From Mycobacterium sp. URHB0044 (lineage in GTDB: Bacteria > Actinomycetota > Actinomycetes > Mycobacteriales > Mycobacteriaceae): a DNA stretch of 64,000 nucleotides. Under the pieces are notes generated by a model. It made no database searches. It was given only the letters and a program-made list of their open reading frames with translations, and had not been told where the DNA came from. Location: contig NZ_JIAW01000008.1 in NCBI RefSeq assembly GCF_000620625.1, positions 186,001 to 250,000 on the forward strand. The letters are read 5' to 3'. The translations under genes and the position numbers were made by a program. Below are positions 1-8,566 of the stretch, piece by piece; position 1 is the first letter of the stretch, and each line of letters begins with the position of its first letter.

Positions 1-416
1 GCCCCGTCGCGATCGTGTCCGTTCCCGCGCCGCAGGCCGGCAGCGACGCCTGCCACGCTCTGGTCGCCGGGCTGCCCGACCGGCTGGGCGACTACCAGCG
101 GGTCCCGGCCGCCGAACCCGCCCCCGTCGGGGCCGCGGCGTGGCGGGCGAATCCCGACGGCGAACCCGTGATTTTGCGCTGCGGCCTGGAACAGCCCGTC
201 GACTTCGTCGCTGGCACGCCCGTCCAGGTCGTCGACGACGTGGACTGGTTCCGCATCGGTGACGAGGGCCGCAGCACCTGGATCACGGTGGACCGGCCGG
301 TGTACGTCGCGCTGACGCTGCCCGACGGGTCGGGTCCGACGCCGATACAGCTGATTTCGACGGCGGTCGCCGCCGCGATGCCGGCGGTGCCGGTCAATCC
401 ACGCCCGGTGCGCTAG
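1..416 (+). CDS. DUF3515 family protein, 3' part
   Basis: The reading frame is already open at the left edge, so the N-terminus lies outside the window. A GTG at 15 is in frame, but the residues before it read on (PVAI), so it is probably not the start. The visible 133 residues contain the DUF3515 pattern: a conserved Cys near 'DACHALVAGLP', a 'VILRCGL' strand and a 'DVDWF' motif. In M. tuberculosis the equivalent gene beside ddl (Rv2980) is a predicted secreted or lipid-anchored protein; whether a signal peptide exists here cannot be seen. The function is unknown. Its TAG stop interlocks with the stop of the convergent ddl gene (CTAG, 413-416). Confidence 0.8.
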   Translation, partial: PVAIVSVPAPQAGSDACHALVAGLPDRLGDYQRVPAAEPAPVGAAAWRANPDGEPVILRCGLEQPVDFVAGTPVQVVDDVDWFRIGDEGRSTWITVDRPVYVALTLPDGSGPTPIQLISTAVAAAMPAVPVNPRPVR

Positions 417-1516
417 CGCAGGCCGGTGCCGCGCGCCAGCGCGGTGTCGACCATGGTCGACAGCAGCGTCGGGTAGTCGATCCCGCTGGCTGCCCACATC
501 CGCGGGTACATCGAGATGGTGGTGAAGCCGGGCATGGTGTTGATCTCGTTGATCACCGGCCCGTGCTCGGTGAGGAAGAAGTCGACACGGGCCAGGCCTT
601 GACAGTCGATGGCGCGGAACGCTCGGATGGCCAATTGTCGTACGGTGTCGGCGATCTCGTCGTCGACCTTGGCGGGAACGTCGAGTTCCGCGGCGTCTTC
701 GAGGTATTTGGTGGCGAAGTCGTAGAACGCGTCCTCGCGGCCACGCACTCCGGCGACCCGGATCTCGCCGACGGTGCTGGCTTCGACTGTGCCGTCGGGG
801 AATTCGAGCACTCCACACTCGAGTTCACGCCCCGGAATGGCGGCTTCGACGATCACCTTGGGATCGTGCCTGCGGGCCAGCTCGATGGCCGAAGGCAGCT
901 CGTCCCACGCCACGACGCGGCTGACGCCGATCGAGGAGCCGCCGCGGGCGGGCTTGACGAACACCGGAAGGCCTAGTCGCTCACGGTCCTCGAGTTCCAC
1001 GGTGGCGTCGTGCGGCCGCAACACCACCTGGTCACCGATCGGCAGACCCTCCGCGGCGAGCAACTTCTTCGTGAATTCCTTGTCCATGCCCGCGGCGCTG
1101 GCAAGCACCCCGGCGCCGACATAGGGCACGCCTGCGAGCTCGAGCAACCCCTGGATGGTGCCGTCCTCTCCGTAGGGACCGTGCAGGACGGGGAACACGA
1201 CGTCGACGGTCGTCAACAGGTCACCGGGCCCCTTGCCGAGCGAGAGCAGTTCACCGCGCCGGACGGGGTCGGCGGACAGCGCCAGCGCGGTGCCCGACGT
1301 GCCGCTCACCTGCGGCAGTTGGCCGTCGGTGATGGCGAGCGTCTCGGGCCGCGCGTCCGTGAGCACCCAGGATCCCTCGGGCGAAATGCCGACGGCGACC
1401 ACCTCGAACCGCTCCGGATCGAGATTGCGCAGGATGCTGCCAGCGGAAACGCACGAAATGGCGTGTTCGGAGCTACGTCCGCCGTAGACGACGGCGACGC
1501 GCGTGCGGGCAGTCAC
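413..1516 (-). CDS. ddl: D-alanine--D-alanine ligase
   Basis: This ATP-grasp enzyme joins two D-alanines to make the dipeptide that ends the peptidoglycan stem; it acts in the cytoplasm and is the target of D-cycloserine. At 367 aa it has normal length. The N-terminal substrate loop carries Glu17 in 'SSEHAIS', the 'HGPYGEDG' motif is at 112-119, and the C-terminal metal-binding segment 'VDFFL...INEINTMPG' is intact. The start is GTG at 1516; a TAGCCT hexamer ends 9 nt upstream, suggesting a very short leader. The gene lies last in a minus-strand run with gpsA and a PLP enzyme, 80 bp after the latter. Confidence 0.95.
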   Translation of the reverse strand: MTARTRVAVVYGGRSSEHAISCVSAGSILRNLDPERFEVVAVGISPEGSWVLTDARPETLAITDGQLPQVSGTSGTALALSADPVRRGELLSLGKGPGDLLTTVDVVFPVLHGPYGEDGTIQGLLELAGVPYVGAGVLASAAGMDKEFTKKLLAAEGLPIGDQVVLRPHDATVELEDRERLGLPVFVKPARGGSSIGVSRVVAWDELPSAIELARRHDPKVIVEAAIPGRELECGVLEFPDGTVEASTVGEIRVAGVRGREDAFYDFATKYLEDAAELDVPAKVDDEIADTVRQLAIRAFRAIDCQGLARVDFFLTEHGPVINEINTMPGFTTISMYPRMWAASGIDYPTLLSTMVDTALARGTGLR

Positions 1517-1596
1517 AATCTAGAGAGGCTACCCGTCGGCGATCCGGAGGGTGGTCCGCGCAAGCGTGCGGGAGCGCAGCGGCCGCGGGAATCGAC

Positions 1597-2700
1597 TCAG
1601 CGGAGAGCCTGATCGATGTCGGCCAGCAGGTCGTCGGTGTCCTCTATGCCAAGGGAAATCCGGGCGAACCCCTCAGCGACCGGGTCACCCCAGCGGGCCC
1701 GACGGTCGACGGAGGTGTGCAGACCACCGAAACTGGTGGCCGCGACCAGCAAGGAACTGCGATCCACCAACGCGTGCACGGCGGCCGCGTCGGCGAGTTC
1801 GACGCTGACCAATCCGCCGAAGCGCGCCATCTGGCGGCACGCGACGCCGTGGGAGGGATCGTCGGGCAACCCCGGGTAGCGCACCGACCGCACCGCCGGA
1901 TGTGCGTGCAACATCAACGCGACGGCCTGGGCGTTCTGGCATTGCCGTTCGAAGCGCAACCCCGCGCTGCCCAGACTGCGCAGCGTCAACCACGCCTCGA
2001 ACGGGCCGAGGATGGCGCCGGCCAGCAGGCGTTCGCGTTCGACGGCGGCCATGAGATCGGGATGGCTGCCTGCGACGTAACCGGCAACGACGTCGCTGTG
2101 CCCGGCCAATCCCTTGGTGGCGCTCGCCACGACCAGGTTTGCACCCAGCGACAGGGGGTGCTGGCCGAACGGCGTCGGCGTGGTGTTGTCGACGACGAGG
2201 GTGGCATCGCGGGCCCGGCAGATCATCGCCAACCGATACAGGTCAACGACGTCGAGCGTCGGGTTCACCGGCGTCTCGGCCAGCACCACCTGCGCGTCGG
2301 CGGCGGCGTCGCACATCTGGTTCGCGGAGGCCTCGATGACCGTCACTCCTTGCGGCACAAGGCTTTCCGCCGCATACCGCCGGACCTGATAGTAGCCGTC
2401 GGCGGGCACGACGAGAGTCATGCCGGGCCGGACCAGCGCCCGCAACGCCGACGTGATGGCTGCCATCCCGGAACCGAACGTCAACGCCGATGCGGCACCC
2501 TCGAGTTGGGCCAGGGCCGATTCGAGTTGGCGCCAGCTGGGATTGGCGCCACGACCGTAGGTGTCCAGGGGCAGCGATTCGTCTGCCGAGAGGTGGTACG
2601 CCGACGCGGGAACCGGCGGCGGAGCCACCGGCTGGCCCGGAATGCGCTGGGACGCCGTGGCCTTGACGCTGCGGGTGGAATCACCGTAGTGGCCGTCCAT
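1597..2700 (-). CDS. Trans-sulfuration family PLP enzyme (cystathionine gamma-lyase/synthase type)
   Basis: This 367-residue protein belongs to the Cys/Met-metabolism PLP family (fold type I), which acts on cystathionine, homocysteine or O-acyl-homoserine. The PLP lysine is Lys196 in 'SATKGLAGHSD'. Also visible are the phosphate-binding 'FGSGMAAI' (75-82), the 'ETPVNPT' loop (142-148) and the cofactor-ring aspartate in 'LVVDNTTPTP' (Asp171). The exact reaction (beta/gamma-lyase or gamma-synthase) cannot be told from sequence. It starts 13 bp after gpsA ends and precedes ddl on the same strand, so the three are probably co-transcribed. M. tuberculosis has gpsA and ddl adjacent without it, so it looks like a lineage-specific insertion or a loss elsewhere. 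Confidence 0.85.
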   Translation of the reverse strand: MDGHYGDSTRSVKATASQRIPGQPVAPPPVPASAYHLSADESLPLDTYGRGANPSWRQLESALAQLEGAASALTFGSGMAAITSALRALVRPGMTLVVPADGYYQVRRYAAESLVPQGVTVIEASANQMCDAAADAQVVLAETPVNPTLDVVDLYRLAMICRARDATLVVDNTTPTPFGQHPLSLGANLVVASATKGLAGHSDVVAGYVAGSHPDLMAAVERERLLAGAILGPFEAWLTLRSLGSAGLRFERQCQNAQAVALMLHAHPAVRSVRYPGLPDDPSHGVACRQMARFGGLVSVELADAAAVHALVDRSSLLVAATSFGGLHTSVDRRARWGDPVAEGFARISLGIEDTDDLLADIDQALR

Positions 2701-2713
2701 AGCCCTATTGGCC

Positions 2714-3712
2714 CTATTCCGGTTTGGTGCTGCGACCCAGCAGCAACGCCACGGCTTCGTCGACCGAAAGACCCTTGTGGCAGACGCGGTTCACCGCGTC
2801 GGTCAGCGGCATCTCGACGTCATAGCTCGACGCGAGGGCAAGCACCGACTGGCACGACGTCACCCCCTCGGCGACGTGGCCGCCGGCCGCGGCGAGCGCC
2901 GATTCCATGGTGCCGCCCCGGCCAAGGCGTTCGCCGAACCCTCGATTGCGCGAACGCGGTGACGTGCAGGTGGCGACCAGATCGCCGACGCCGGCCAGAC
3001 CCGCCAACGTCGTGCCCTTGGCGCCCAAGGCAATTCCCAGCCGCATGATCTCGGCGAGACCCCTGGTGATGATCGCTGCGGCGGTGTTCTCGCCAAGCCC
3101 CACTCCGGCGGCCATGCCGCAGGCCAGGGCGATGACGTTCTTGCACGCGCCACCGATTTCTGCGCCAACCACGTCGGTGTTGGTGTACGGGCGGAAGTAT
3201 CCGGTGGACAGCGCGCGCTGAAGCGCGACGGCCCGGCCCGAGTCGGCGCAGGCGACCACGGTGGCGGCAGGCTGCTGGTCGACGATCTCACTGGCGAGGT
3301 TCGGGCCGGTGACGACGGCTACCCGATCGGCGCCCGCCCCCGTCACCTGGGTGATCACCTGGCTCATCCGCATCAGCGTGTTCAGCTCGATGCCCTTGGC
3401 CACGCTCACCAGCGTGGCGTCGCCGCCGACGTGGTCGCGCCATTGCTCGAGGTTGGTCCGCAGGGTCTGCGCCGGCACGGCGAGCAGTACGGTGCACGCG
3501 CCTGCCAGCGCCGCAGCCGGATCGCCGGTGGCTCTGACCGTCTTGGGAAGTTCGACGTCCCCGAGGTAGTTGGTATTGCGGTGAGTGTCATTGATCTCGT
3601 CGGCCAGCTCCTGGCGCCGCGCCCACAGCGTGACGTCGTTGCCCGCATCCGCGAGCACCTTCGCCAAGGCCGTGCCCCACGCACCGGCACCCATCACAGC
3701 CGCGTCCACCAC
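2714..3712 (-). CDS. gpsA: Glycerol-3-phosphate dehydrogenase [NAD(P)+]
   Basis: GpsA reduces dihydroxyacetone phosphate to sn-glycerol 3-phosphate for phospholipid synthesis, in the cytoplasm. The protein is 332 aa from the chosen start. The dinucleotide-binding 'GAGAWGTA' lies just after the N-terminus, and 'GGACKNVIALACG' contains the catalytic Lys. 'RSRNRGFGERLG' and the C-terminal 'EMPLTDAV' block are typical. The frame stays open to 3754, but that would overlap the divergent cofC start. GTG 3712 is preferred because a TAGATT hexamer (3720-3725) sits 7 nt before it, suggesting a leaderless mRNA, and because the mature N-terminus then resembles homologues. First gene of the gpsA-PLP enzyme-ddl run. 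Confidence 0.93.
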   Translation of the reverse strand: MVDAAVMGAGAWGTALAKVLADAGNDVTLWARRQELADEINDTHRNTNYLGDVELPKTVRATGDPAAALAGACTVLLAVPAQTLRTNLEQWRDHVGGDATLVSVAKGIELNTLMRMSQVITQVTGAGADRVAVVTGPNLASEIVDQQPAATVVACADSGRAVALQRALSTGYFRPYTNTDVVGAEIGGACKNVIALACGMAAGVGLGENTAAAIITRGLAEIMRLGIALGAKGTTLAGLAGVGDLVATCTSPRSRNRGFGERLGRGGTMESALAAAGGHVAEGVTSCQSVLALASSYDVEMPLTDAVNRVCHKGLSVDEAVALLLGRSTKPE

Positions 3713-3719
3713 GGCTTCA

Positions 3720-3729
3720 AATCTAGCCT
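3720..3729. promoter_or_regulatory. Overlapping divergent -10 hexamers for gpsA and cofC
   Basis: On the minus strand TAGATT (3720-3725) is 7 nt from the gpsA GTG. On the plus strand TAGCCT (3724-3729) could serve cofC, which starts further downstream. The two hexamers share two base pairs, so the promoters probably exclude each other. This is inferred from the mycobacterial TAnnnT consensus; there is no expression evidence. Confidence 0.5.
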
Positions 3730-3756
3730 GGGCACTGGGCTGGCAGGATGGCAACC

Positions 3757-4428
3757 ATGAACGGCCATCCCGCCGGCGCCCCGGCGGACGTCGAGGTGAT
3801 CATCGCGGTCAAGCGACTCGGCGCTGCCAAGACGCGGCTGGCGCCCGTGATGTCCGCCACAGGCAGGGAGAACGTCGTTCTCGCCATGCTGGTCGACACC
3901 ATCAATGCGGCGTCAGCGGTGCCGGCGGTGCGCGGGATTACCGTCGTCACACCCGACGAGGTGGCCGCCTCGACCGCGCGCGGGCTCGGTGCGCGGGCAC
4001 TGGCCGACCCCACCCCCGACGGTCACCACGACCCGTTGAACAACGCCATCCTTGCTGCCGCGGCAGCCGTCGCGGCAGGCGCATCGAACATCGTTGTCCT
4101 CCAAGGTGATCTGCCGGCGCTGCAGCCGCACGAACTTGCCGAGGCCATCGCCGCGGCCAGGCACCGGCCGCGCAGTTTCGTCGGCGACCGGCACGGCACC
4201 GGCACCGCGGCGCTGTTTGCCTTCGGGGCAGCACCCAATCCCCTCTTCGGGCCGGATTCGGCACGGCGCCACGCGGATTCGGGTGCAACGGCGTTGACAG
4301 TCCCGTGGCCGGGGCTACGGTGCGACATCGACACGGCCGACGATCTGTCGACCGCGATGCGGCTGGGCATCGGCCCGGCCACCGCGGCCGCGGTCAGCGC
4401 GATCGGGTTGTCTCGCGTCGAAGGATGA
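3757..4428 (+). CDS. fbiD: Phosphoenolpyruvate/2-phospholactate guanylyltransferase (CofC/FbiD)
   Basis: This enzyme transfers GMP from GTP to phosphoenolpyruvate (FbiD activity in mycobacteria) or 2-phospho-L-lactate (CofC in archaea), supplying the activated precursor that FbiA joins to Fo during coenzyme F420 synthesis. The N-terminal 'IIAVKRLGAAKTRLAP' is the nucleotide-binding signature of the family. 'VLQGDLPAL' carries the metal-binding Asp, and 'FGPDSARRH' and 'LRCDIDTADDL' are typical. ATG 3748 is also in frame, but ATG 3757 has better spacing to an AGG element (3745-3747) and matches homologue length (223 aa). The gene is divergent from gpsA and followed by ppk on the same strand. 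Confidence 0.92.
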   Translation: MNGHPAGAPADVEVIIAVKRLGAAKTRLAPVMSATGRENVVLAMLVDTINAASAVPAVRGITVVTPDEVAASTARGLGARALADPTPDGHHDPLNNAILAAAAAVAAGASNIVVLQGDLPALQPHELAEAIAAARHRPRSFVGDRHGTGTAALFAFGAAPNPLFGPDSARRHADSGATALTVPWPGLRCDIDTADDLSTAMRLGIGPATAAAVSAIGLSRVEG

Positions 4429-4471
4429 CCCCCACGCGGTCACGCCTAGCCCCGGGCGTCGCCGATAGGGA

Positions 4472-6637
4472 ATGATCGAGCTTGTGACCGAAGCCGAAAC
4501 GCGACCTGCCGACGCGGAGTGGGTGTCGGGTACTGCTACACCCGAGGCTCCACCTGCGGCGACGCCCGACCAGATCGACAATGCCCTGCCGGAGGAGCGC
4601 TACCTCAACCGGGAACTGAGCTGGCTGGACTTCAATGCGCGCGTGCTGGCCCTGGCCGCCGACACGTCGCTGCCCCTACTCGAGAGGGCGAAGTTCCTTG
4701 CCATCTTCGCCTCCAACCTCGACGAGTTCTACATGGTGCGGGTCGCGGGCCTGAAACGCCGCGACGAGATGGGGCTCTCCGTCCGCTCGGCCGACGGCCT
4801 TTCGCCACGCGAACAACTGCGCCGCATCGGTGAGCGCACCCAGCAGATCGCCACCCGGCATGCCACGGTGTTCGGCGAACTCGTGCGCCCCGCGCTGGCG
4901 GAGCAGGGCATCGTGATCCTCACCTGGAACGAGCTCGACGACGTCGAAAAGGGGCGCCTGTCCACTTACTTCCACGAACAGGTGTTCCCGGTGCTGACGC
5001 CGCTCGCCGTCGACCCGGCGCACCCGTTTCCGTTCGTGAGCGGCTTGAGCCTGAACCTGGCGATCACCGTCAAGCAGCCCGAGGACGGCACCCAGCACTT
5101 CGCCCGAATCAAGGTGCCCGACAACGTCGACCGGTTCGTCGAACTCCGCGTGCGGGACGGCTTCGAGGGTGAAGTGCAGTTCCTGCCGATGGAGGAGCTG
5201 ATCGCGGCGTTCCTGCCGGTCCTCTTTCCAGGCCTCGAGATCGTCGAACATCACGCGTTCCGCATCACCCGCAACGCCGACTTCGAAGTCGAAGAGGACC
5301 GCGACGAGGATCTGCTGCAGGCGCTCGAACGCGAGCTGGCACGGCGGCGGTTCGGCTCGCCGGTGCGGCTGGAGATCGCCGACGACATGACCGAGAACAT
5401 GCTCGAATTGTTGTTGCGCGAACTCGACGTTCACCCCGGCGACGTCATCGAGGTGCCCGGCCTTCTGGACCTGTCGTCGCTGTGGCAGATCTACGGCGTC
5501 GACCGGCCCGACCTCAAGGACCCGCCGTTCGTGCCTGCCACGCCACCGGCGTTCGGTGAGCGCGAGACCCCCAAGAGCATCTTCTCCACGTTGCGCGACG
5601 GCGACGTGCTCGTCCATCACCCCTACGATTCGTTCTCGACGTCGGTGCAGCGCTTCATCGAACAGGCCGCGGCGGATCCGAACGTGTTGGCCATCAAGCA
5701 GACGCTGTACCGCACATCCGGCGACTCACCGATCGTCAACGCATTGATCGACGCCGCGGAGGCGGGCAAGCAGGTCGTCGCGTTGGTTGAGATCAAGGCC
5801 CGCTTCGACGAACAGGCCAACATCAAGTGGGCCCGTGCACTGGAGCAGGCGGGCGTGCACGTGGTGTACGGGCTGATCGGGCTCAAGACACACTGCAAGA
5901 CGTGTTTGGTGGTGCGCCGTGAGGGCTCGGCGATTCGGCGCTACTGCCACATCGGGACCGGTAACTACAACCCGAAGACGGCAAGGCTGTACGAGGACGT
6001 CGGCCTGCTGACCGCCTCACCCGACATCGGTGCCGACCTCACCGACTTGTTCAACTCGCTGACGGGTTACTCCCGAAAGGTGTCCTACCGCAACCTTCTG
6101 GTGGCGCCCTACGGCGTGCGCCGGGGCATCGTCGAGCGCATCGAGCGTGAAATCGCCGCCAAGCAGGAGGGTGCCGAAGCCGGGATTCGGTTGAAGGCCA
6201 ACGCCCTGGTCGACGAGCAGGTGATCGATTCGCTGTACCGGGCGTCGCAGGCCGGGGTCCGGGTCGAGGTCGTGGTGCGGGGCATCTGCGCGCTACGCCC
6301 GGGGGTGCCAGGGTTCTCCGAGAACGTGGTGGTGCGGTCGATTCTCGGCCGATTCCTGGAACACTCGCGCATTATTCACTTCCGCGCCATCGACGAGTTC
6401 TGGATCGGAAGCGCCGACATGATGCACCGTAATCTCGACCGTCGCGTCGAGGTGATGGCACAGGTCAAGGATCCGAGGCTGACCGCACAGCTGGACGACG
6501 TGTTCACGTCGGCCATGGATCCCGCCACCAGGTGCTGGGAACTCGAAGCAGACGGTCACTGGACGGCGTCGCCGCACGAGGGCCAGACCGTACGCGACCA
6601 TCAGGTGTCGCTGATGGAACGGCACAGGCACCACTGA
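4472..6637 (+). CDS. ppk: Polyphosphate kinase 1
   Basis: PPK1 reversibly polymerises the gamma-phosphate of ATP into inorganic polyphosphate, a stress and phosphate reserve. The 721-residue protein has the full architecture: N domain from about residue 40 ('RYLNRELSWLDFNARVLALA'), head domain, then two phospholipase-D-like C domains. The phosphorylated histidine is expected at His474 ('KTHCKT') and the second catalytic histidine at His493 ('YCHIGTGNYN'); their 19-residue spacing equals that of E. coli His435/His454. The ATG at 4472 opens the frame, but GTG 4484 is also possible since no strong Shine-Dalgarno site decides. Followed after 60 bp by mutT1 on the same strand. Confidence 0.96.
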   Translation: MIELVTEAETRPADAEWVSGTATPEAPPAATPDQIDNALPEERYLNRELSWLDFNARVLALAADTSLPLLERAKFLAIFASNLDEFYMVRVAGLKRRDEMGLSVRSADGLSPREQLRRIGERTQQIATRHATVFGELVRPALAEQGIVILTWNELDDVEKGRLSTYFHEQVFPVLTPLAVDPAHPFPFVSGLSLNLAITVKQPEDGTQHFARIKVPDNVDRFVELRVRDGFEGEVQFLPMEELIAAFLPVLFPGLEIVEHHAFRITRNADFEVEEDRDEDLLQALERELARRRFGSPVRLEIADDMTENMLELLLRELDVHPGDVIEVPGLLDLSSLWQIYGVDRPDLKDPPFVPATPPAFGERETPKSIFSTLRDGDVLVHHPYDSFSTSVQRFIEQAAADPNVLAIKQTLYRTSGDSPIVNALIDAAEAGKQVVALVEIKARFDEQANIKWARALEQAGVHVVYGLIGLKTHCKTCLVVRREGSAIRRYCHIGTGNYNPKTARLYEDVGLLTASPDIGADLTDLFNSLTGYSRKVSYRNLLVAPYGVRRGIVERIEREIAAKQEGAEAGIRLKANALVDEQVIDSLYRASQAGVRVEVVVRGICALRPGVPGFSENVVVRSILGRFLEHSRIIHFRAIDEFWIGSADMMHRNLDRRVEVMAQVKDPRLTAQLDDVFTSAMDPATRCWELEADGHWTASPHEGQTVRDHQVSLMERHRHH

Positions 6638-6697
6638 GGACGACGCCGACCGACTCGACGGGGCACACCGGCCCCCGAATGACGTGCAGGAGTTGAG

Positions 6698-7618
6698 GTG
6701 CCCAAGAAGTCCGCTCGCCCCGCAACCACGACGATCCTGGCTGCGGGTGCTGTGCTCTGGCGATACGCCAACGCATCCGACGCTACGGAAGTCGCGGTGG
6801 TGCACCGACCGCGCTACGACGACTGGTCCCTGCCCAAGGGCAAGGTCGACCCCGGCGAAACCGAACCGGTCACCGCGGTACGCGAGGTCGAGGAGGAGAC
6901 CGGCTACGCAGCCAAGCTCGGCCGGCGACTTGCGTCGGTCAGCTATCCGGTCGAGCAAGGCACCAAGAAGGTGCGGTACTGGGCGGCCCGCGCGCTCGGC
7001 GGCGACTTCGTTCCCGGGGACGAAGTCGACCAGCTGATCTGGCTTCCCGTCGCGGACGCGATGAAGCGGGTGCAGTATCCACATGACCGAAAGGTATTGC
7101 GGCGCTTCGTAAAACAGCCTGCCGACACGAAGACGGTATTGATCGTCCGGCACGGTGTGGCCGGCACCAAGTCGCGGTACAAGGGCGACGACCGGAAGCG
7201 ACCGCTCGACAAACGCGGACGCGCGCAGGCCGAGTCGTTGGTTGGCCAGCTGCTGGCGTTCGGCGCCACCGAGACCTACGCCGCGCCCCGGGTGCGGTGC
7301 CGTCAGACACTCGAGCCACTGGCCGAGGAGTTGGGCGTCGTCATCAACGACGAGCCGTTATTGACCGAGGAGGCGTACGCCGACGATCACGATGCCGGCC
7401 GACTCCGCGTCCTCGAGATCGCGAAGGCCGATGGCACGCCGGTCATCTGCACGCAGGGAAAGGTGATCCCTGATCTCGTCGCATGGTGGTGTGAACGGGA
7501 CGGTGTTCGGCCCGACAAGTCGCGCAACCGCAAGGGCAGCACATGGGTGCTGTCGCTGGTCGGCGACACGTTGGTGGCCGCCGACCACATCGGCAGCGCC
7601 CTGTCCACGCGCTCGTAA
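6698..7618 (+). CDS. mutT1: MutT1: Nudix hydrolase fused to histidine phosphatase
   Basis: Mycobacterial MutT1 cleans the nucleotide pool of 8-oxo-GTP/8-oxo-dGTP and hydrolyses dinucleoside polyphosphates. The 306-residue protein has an N-terminal Nudix domain, with the Nudix box at 48-70 ('GKVDPGE...REVEEETGY'), and a C-terminal phosphoglycerate-mutase-like domain with the 'RHG' phosphohistidine motif at 151-153. The GTG start at 6698 is supported by AGGAG at 6688-6692. The gene follows ppk and converges on hupB across a pair of hairpins. The two-domain fusion is typical of actinobacterial MutT1. Confidence 0.93.
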   Translation: MPKKSARPATTTILAAGAVLWRYANASDATEVAVVHRPRYDDWSLPKGKVDPGETEPVTAVREVEEETGYAAKLGRRLASVSYPVEQGTKKVRYWAARALGGDFVPGDEVDQLIWLPVADAMKRVQYPHDRKVLRRFVKQPADTKTVLIVRHGVAGTKSRYKGDDRKRPLDKRGRAQAESLVGQLLAFGATETYAAPRVRCRQTLEPLAEELGVVINDEPLLTEEAYADDHDAGRLRVLEIAKADGTPVICTQGKVIPDLVAWWCERDGVRPDKSRNRKGSTWVLSLVGDTLVAADHIGSALSTRS

Positions 7619-7627
7619 CGCTCACGC

Positions 7628-7687
7628 AGACACGCCGTAGACCCGAGGGGTCTACGGCGTGTCTTGTACCGGAACTGATTCCGGTAC
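7628..7687. terminator. Tandem hairpins between convergent mutT1 and hupB
   Basis: A perfect 17-bp stem (7628-7644 with 7648-7664) closes on a 3-nt loop (GAG). Immediately after it is a second perfect 9-bp stem (7666-7674 with 7679-7687) with a 4-nt loop. They fill the gap between the two convergent stop codons. Neither is followed by a long U-tract on either strand, so they fit the U-poor bidirectional hairpins common in mycobacteria. Their role as terminators is inferred. Confidence 0.75.
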
Positions 7688-7693
7688 GTGCTG

Positions 7694-8362
7694 CTACTTG
7701 CGGCCCTTCTTGGCGGGCGCCTTCTTGGCCGGAGCCTTGGTGGCGGCCTTCTTGGCCGGAGCCTTCGTGGCTGCCTTCTTGGCGGGAGCCTTCTTGGCGG
7801 CCGGAGCCTTCTTGGCAGCCGGAGCCTTCTTGACTGCGGCCTTCTTGACCGGAGCCTTCTTGGCAGCCGGAGCCTTCTTGGCTGCGGTCTTCTTGGCGGG
7901 AGCCTTGGTCGCGGCCTTCTTGGCCGGAGCCTTGGTGGCCACCTTCTTGGCGGGCGCCTTGGTCGCGGCCTTCTTGGCCGGAGCCTTGGTCGCGGCCTTC
8001 TTGACCGCCTTCTTCACGGCTGCCTTCCGGGCCGGTGCCGCCGTCGCGCCACGCTTCACTGCTGGTCCTTCCGCCGGGAGACGCTGTGCGCCAGACACAA
8101 CCGCCTTGAACTGAGCGCCCGGCCGGAACGCCGGTACAGACGTGGGCTTGACCTTCACCGTCTCGCCCGTGCGCGGATTGCGTGCAACCCGAGCTGCGCG
8201 GCGGCGCTGTTCGAACACGCCGAACCCGGTAATGGTGACGCTGTCGCCCTTATGGACGGCACGCACGATGGTGTCTACGACGTTCTCCACGGCGGCGGTA
8301 GCTTGCCGACGATCGGTGCCCAACTTGTCCGTGAGGACATCGATGAGCTCTGCCTTGTTCAT
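7694..8362 (-). CDS. hupB: Histone-like protein HupB (HU with lysine-rich tail)
   Basis: HupB is the mycobacterial nucleoid protein (MDP1/Hlp), which compacts DNA and affects iron and stress genes. Residues 1-90 are a canonical HU fold ('MNKAELIDVLTDKLG', DNA-binding arm 'FGVFEQRRRAARVARNPRTGE'). Residues from about 100 to 222 are a basic tail of Ala-Lys-Lys-Pro repeats, like eukaryotic H1 tails. The frame is open upstream to 8458, but ATG 8362 is certain: GGAGG lies at 8370-8374, and 'MNKAELID' is the family N-terminus. Strong codon bias and a near-repetitive DNA sequence are explained by the tail. Its promoter and a palindromic 5' UTR lie between 8363 and 8440. Confidence 0.97.
   Translation of the reverse strand: MNKAELIDVLTDKLGTDRRQATAAVENVVDTIVRAVHKGDSVTITGFGVFEQRRRAARVARNPRTGETVKVKPTSVPAFRPGAQFKAVVSGAQRLPAEGPAVKRGATAAPARKAAVKKAVKKAATKAPAKKAATKAPAKKVATKAPAKKAATKAPAKKTAAKKAPAAKKAPVKKAAVKKAPAAKKAPAAKKAPAKKAATKAPAKKAATKAPAKKAPAKKGRK
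7700..8035 (-). repeat. Degenerate in-frame repeats coding the HupB tail
   Basis: Units reading 'PAKKAATKA' or 'PAKKAPAAKKA' recur about every 27-36 bp across this stretch. The DNA repeats follow the protein repeats, so they are coding, not an independent minisatellite. Such tracts can expand or contract by slippage, and tail length differs between mycobacterial species. Confidence 0.85.
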
Positions 8363-8383
8363 TGCAAAACCTCCGAAGCCAGT

Positions 8384-8439
8384 GGTCCACTTTGGACCGA
8401 CTAGTGGACACGGTAAACCTTTACACCGCTGATTTCCAA
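8384..8439 (-). promoter_or_regulatory. hupB promoter and 5' UTR palindromes
   Basis: On the minus strand TTGGAA (8434-8439) and TACCGT (8410-8415) are separated by 18 bp, giving an expected start near 8403 and a leader of about 40 nt. That leader can form two exclusive hairpins: GGTCC/GGACC (8384-8388 with 8394-8398) or GTGGAC/GTCCAC (8404-8409 with 8385-8390). The Shine-Dalgarno GGAGG follows at 8370-8374. Promoter assignment is by consensus only. Confidence 0.5.
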
Positions 8440-8566
8440 GAGCCACGCCCAATTTCAAGCGTAGCTAGCGAGGAATTCGGCAATCTGGTTGCCCCACACC
8501 GGCGGTGGTACGCGTGTCCCAAACGGGGTTGCTGGCCCGTGATTTCGGCCCTTTCGGGGCCCGCCT

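Noticed and set aside
7700..8035. Possible minisatellite or CRISPR-like repeat
   Set aside because: The repeat unit is in frame with HupB lysine-rich motifs, with no constant spacer size and no unique spacers, so it is coding.
8547..8561. Hairpin GGCCC/GGGCC after leuD as a terminator
   Set aside because: Only 5 bp, with no U-tract; such GC-rich hairpins are frequent by chance in this DNA.
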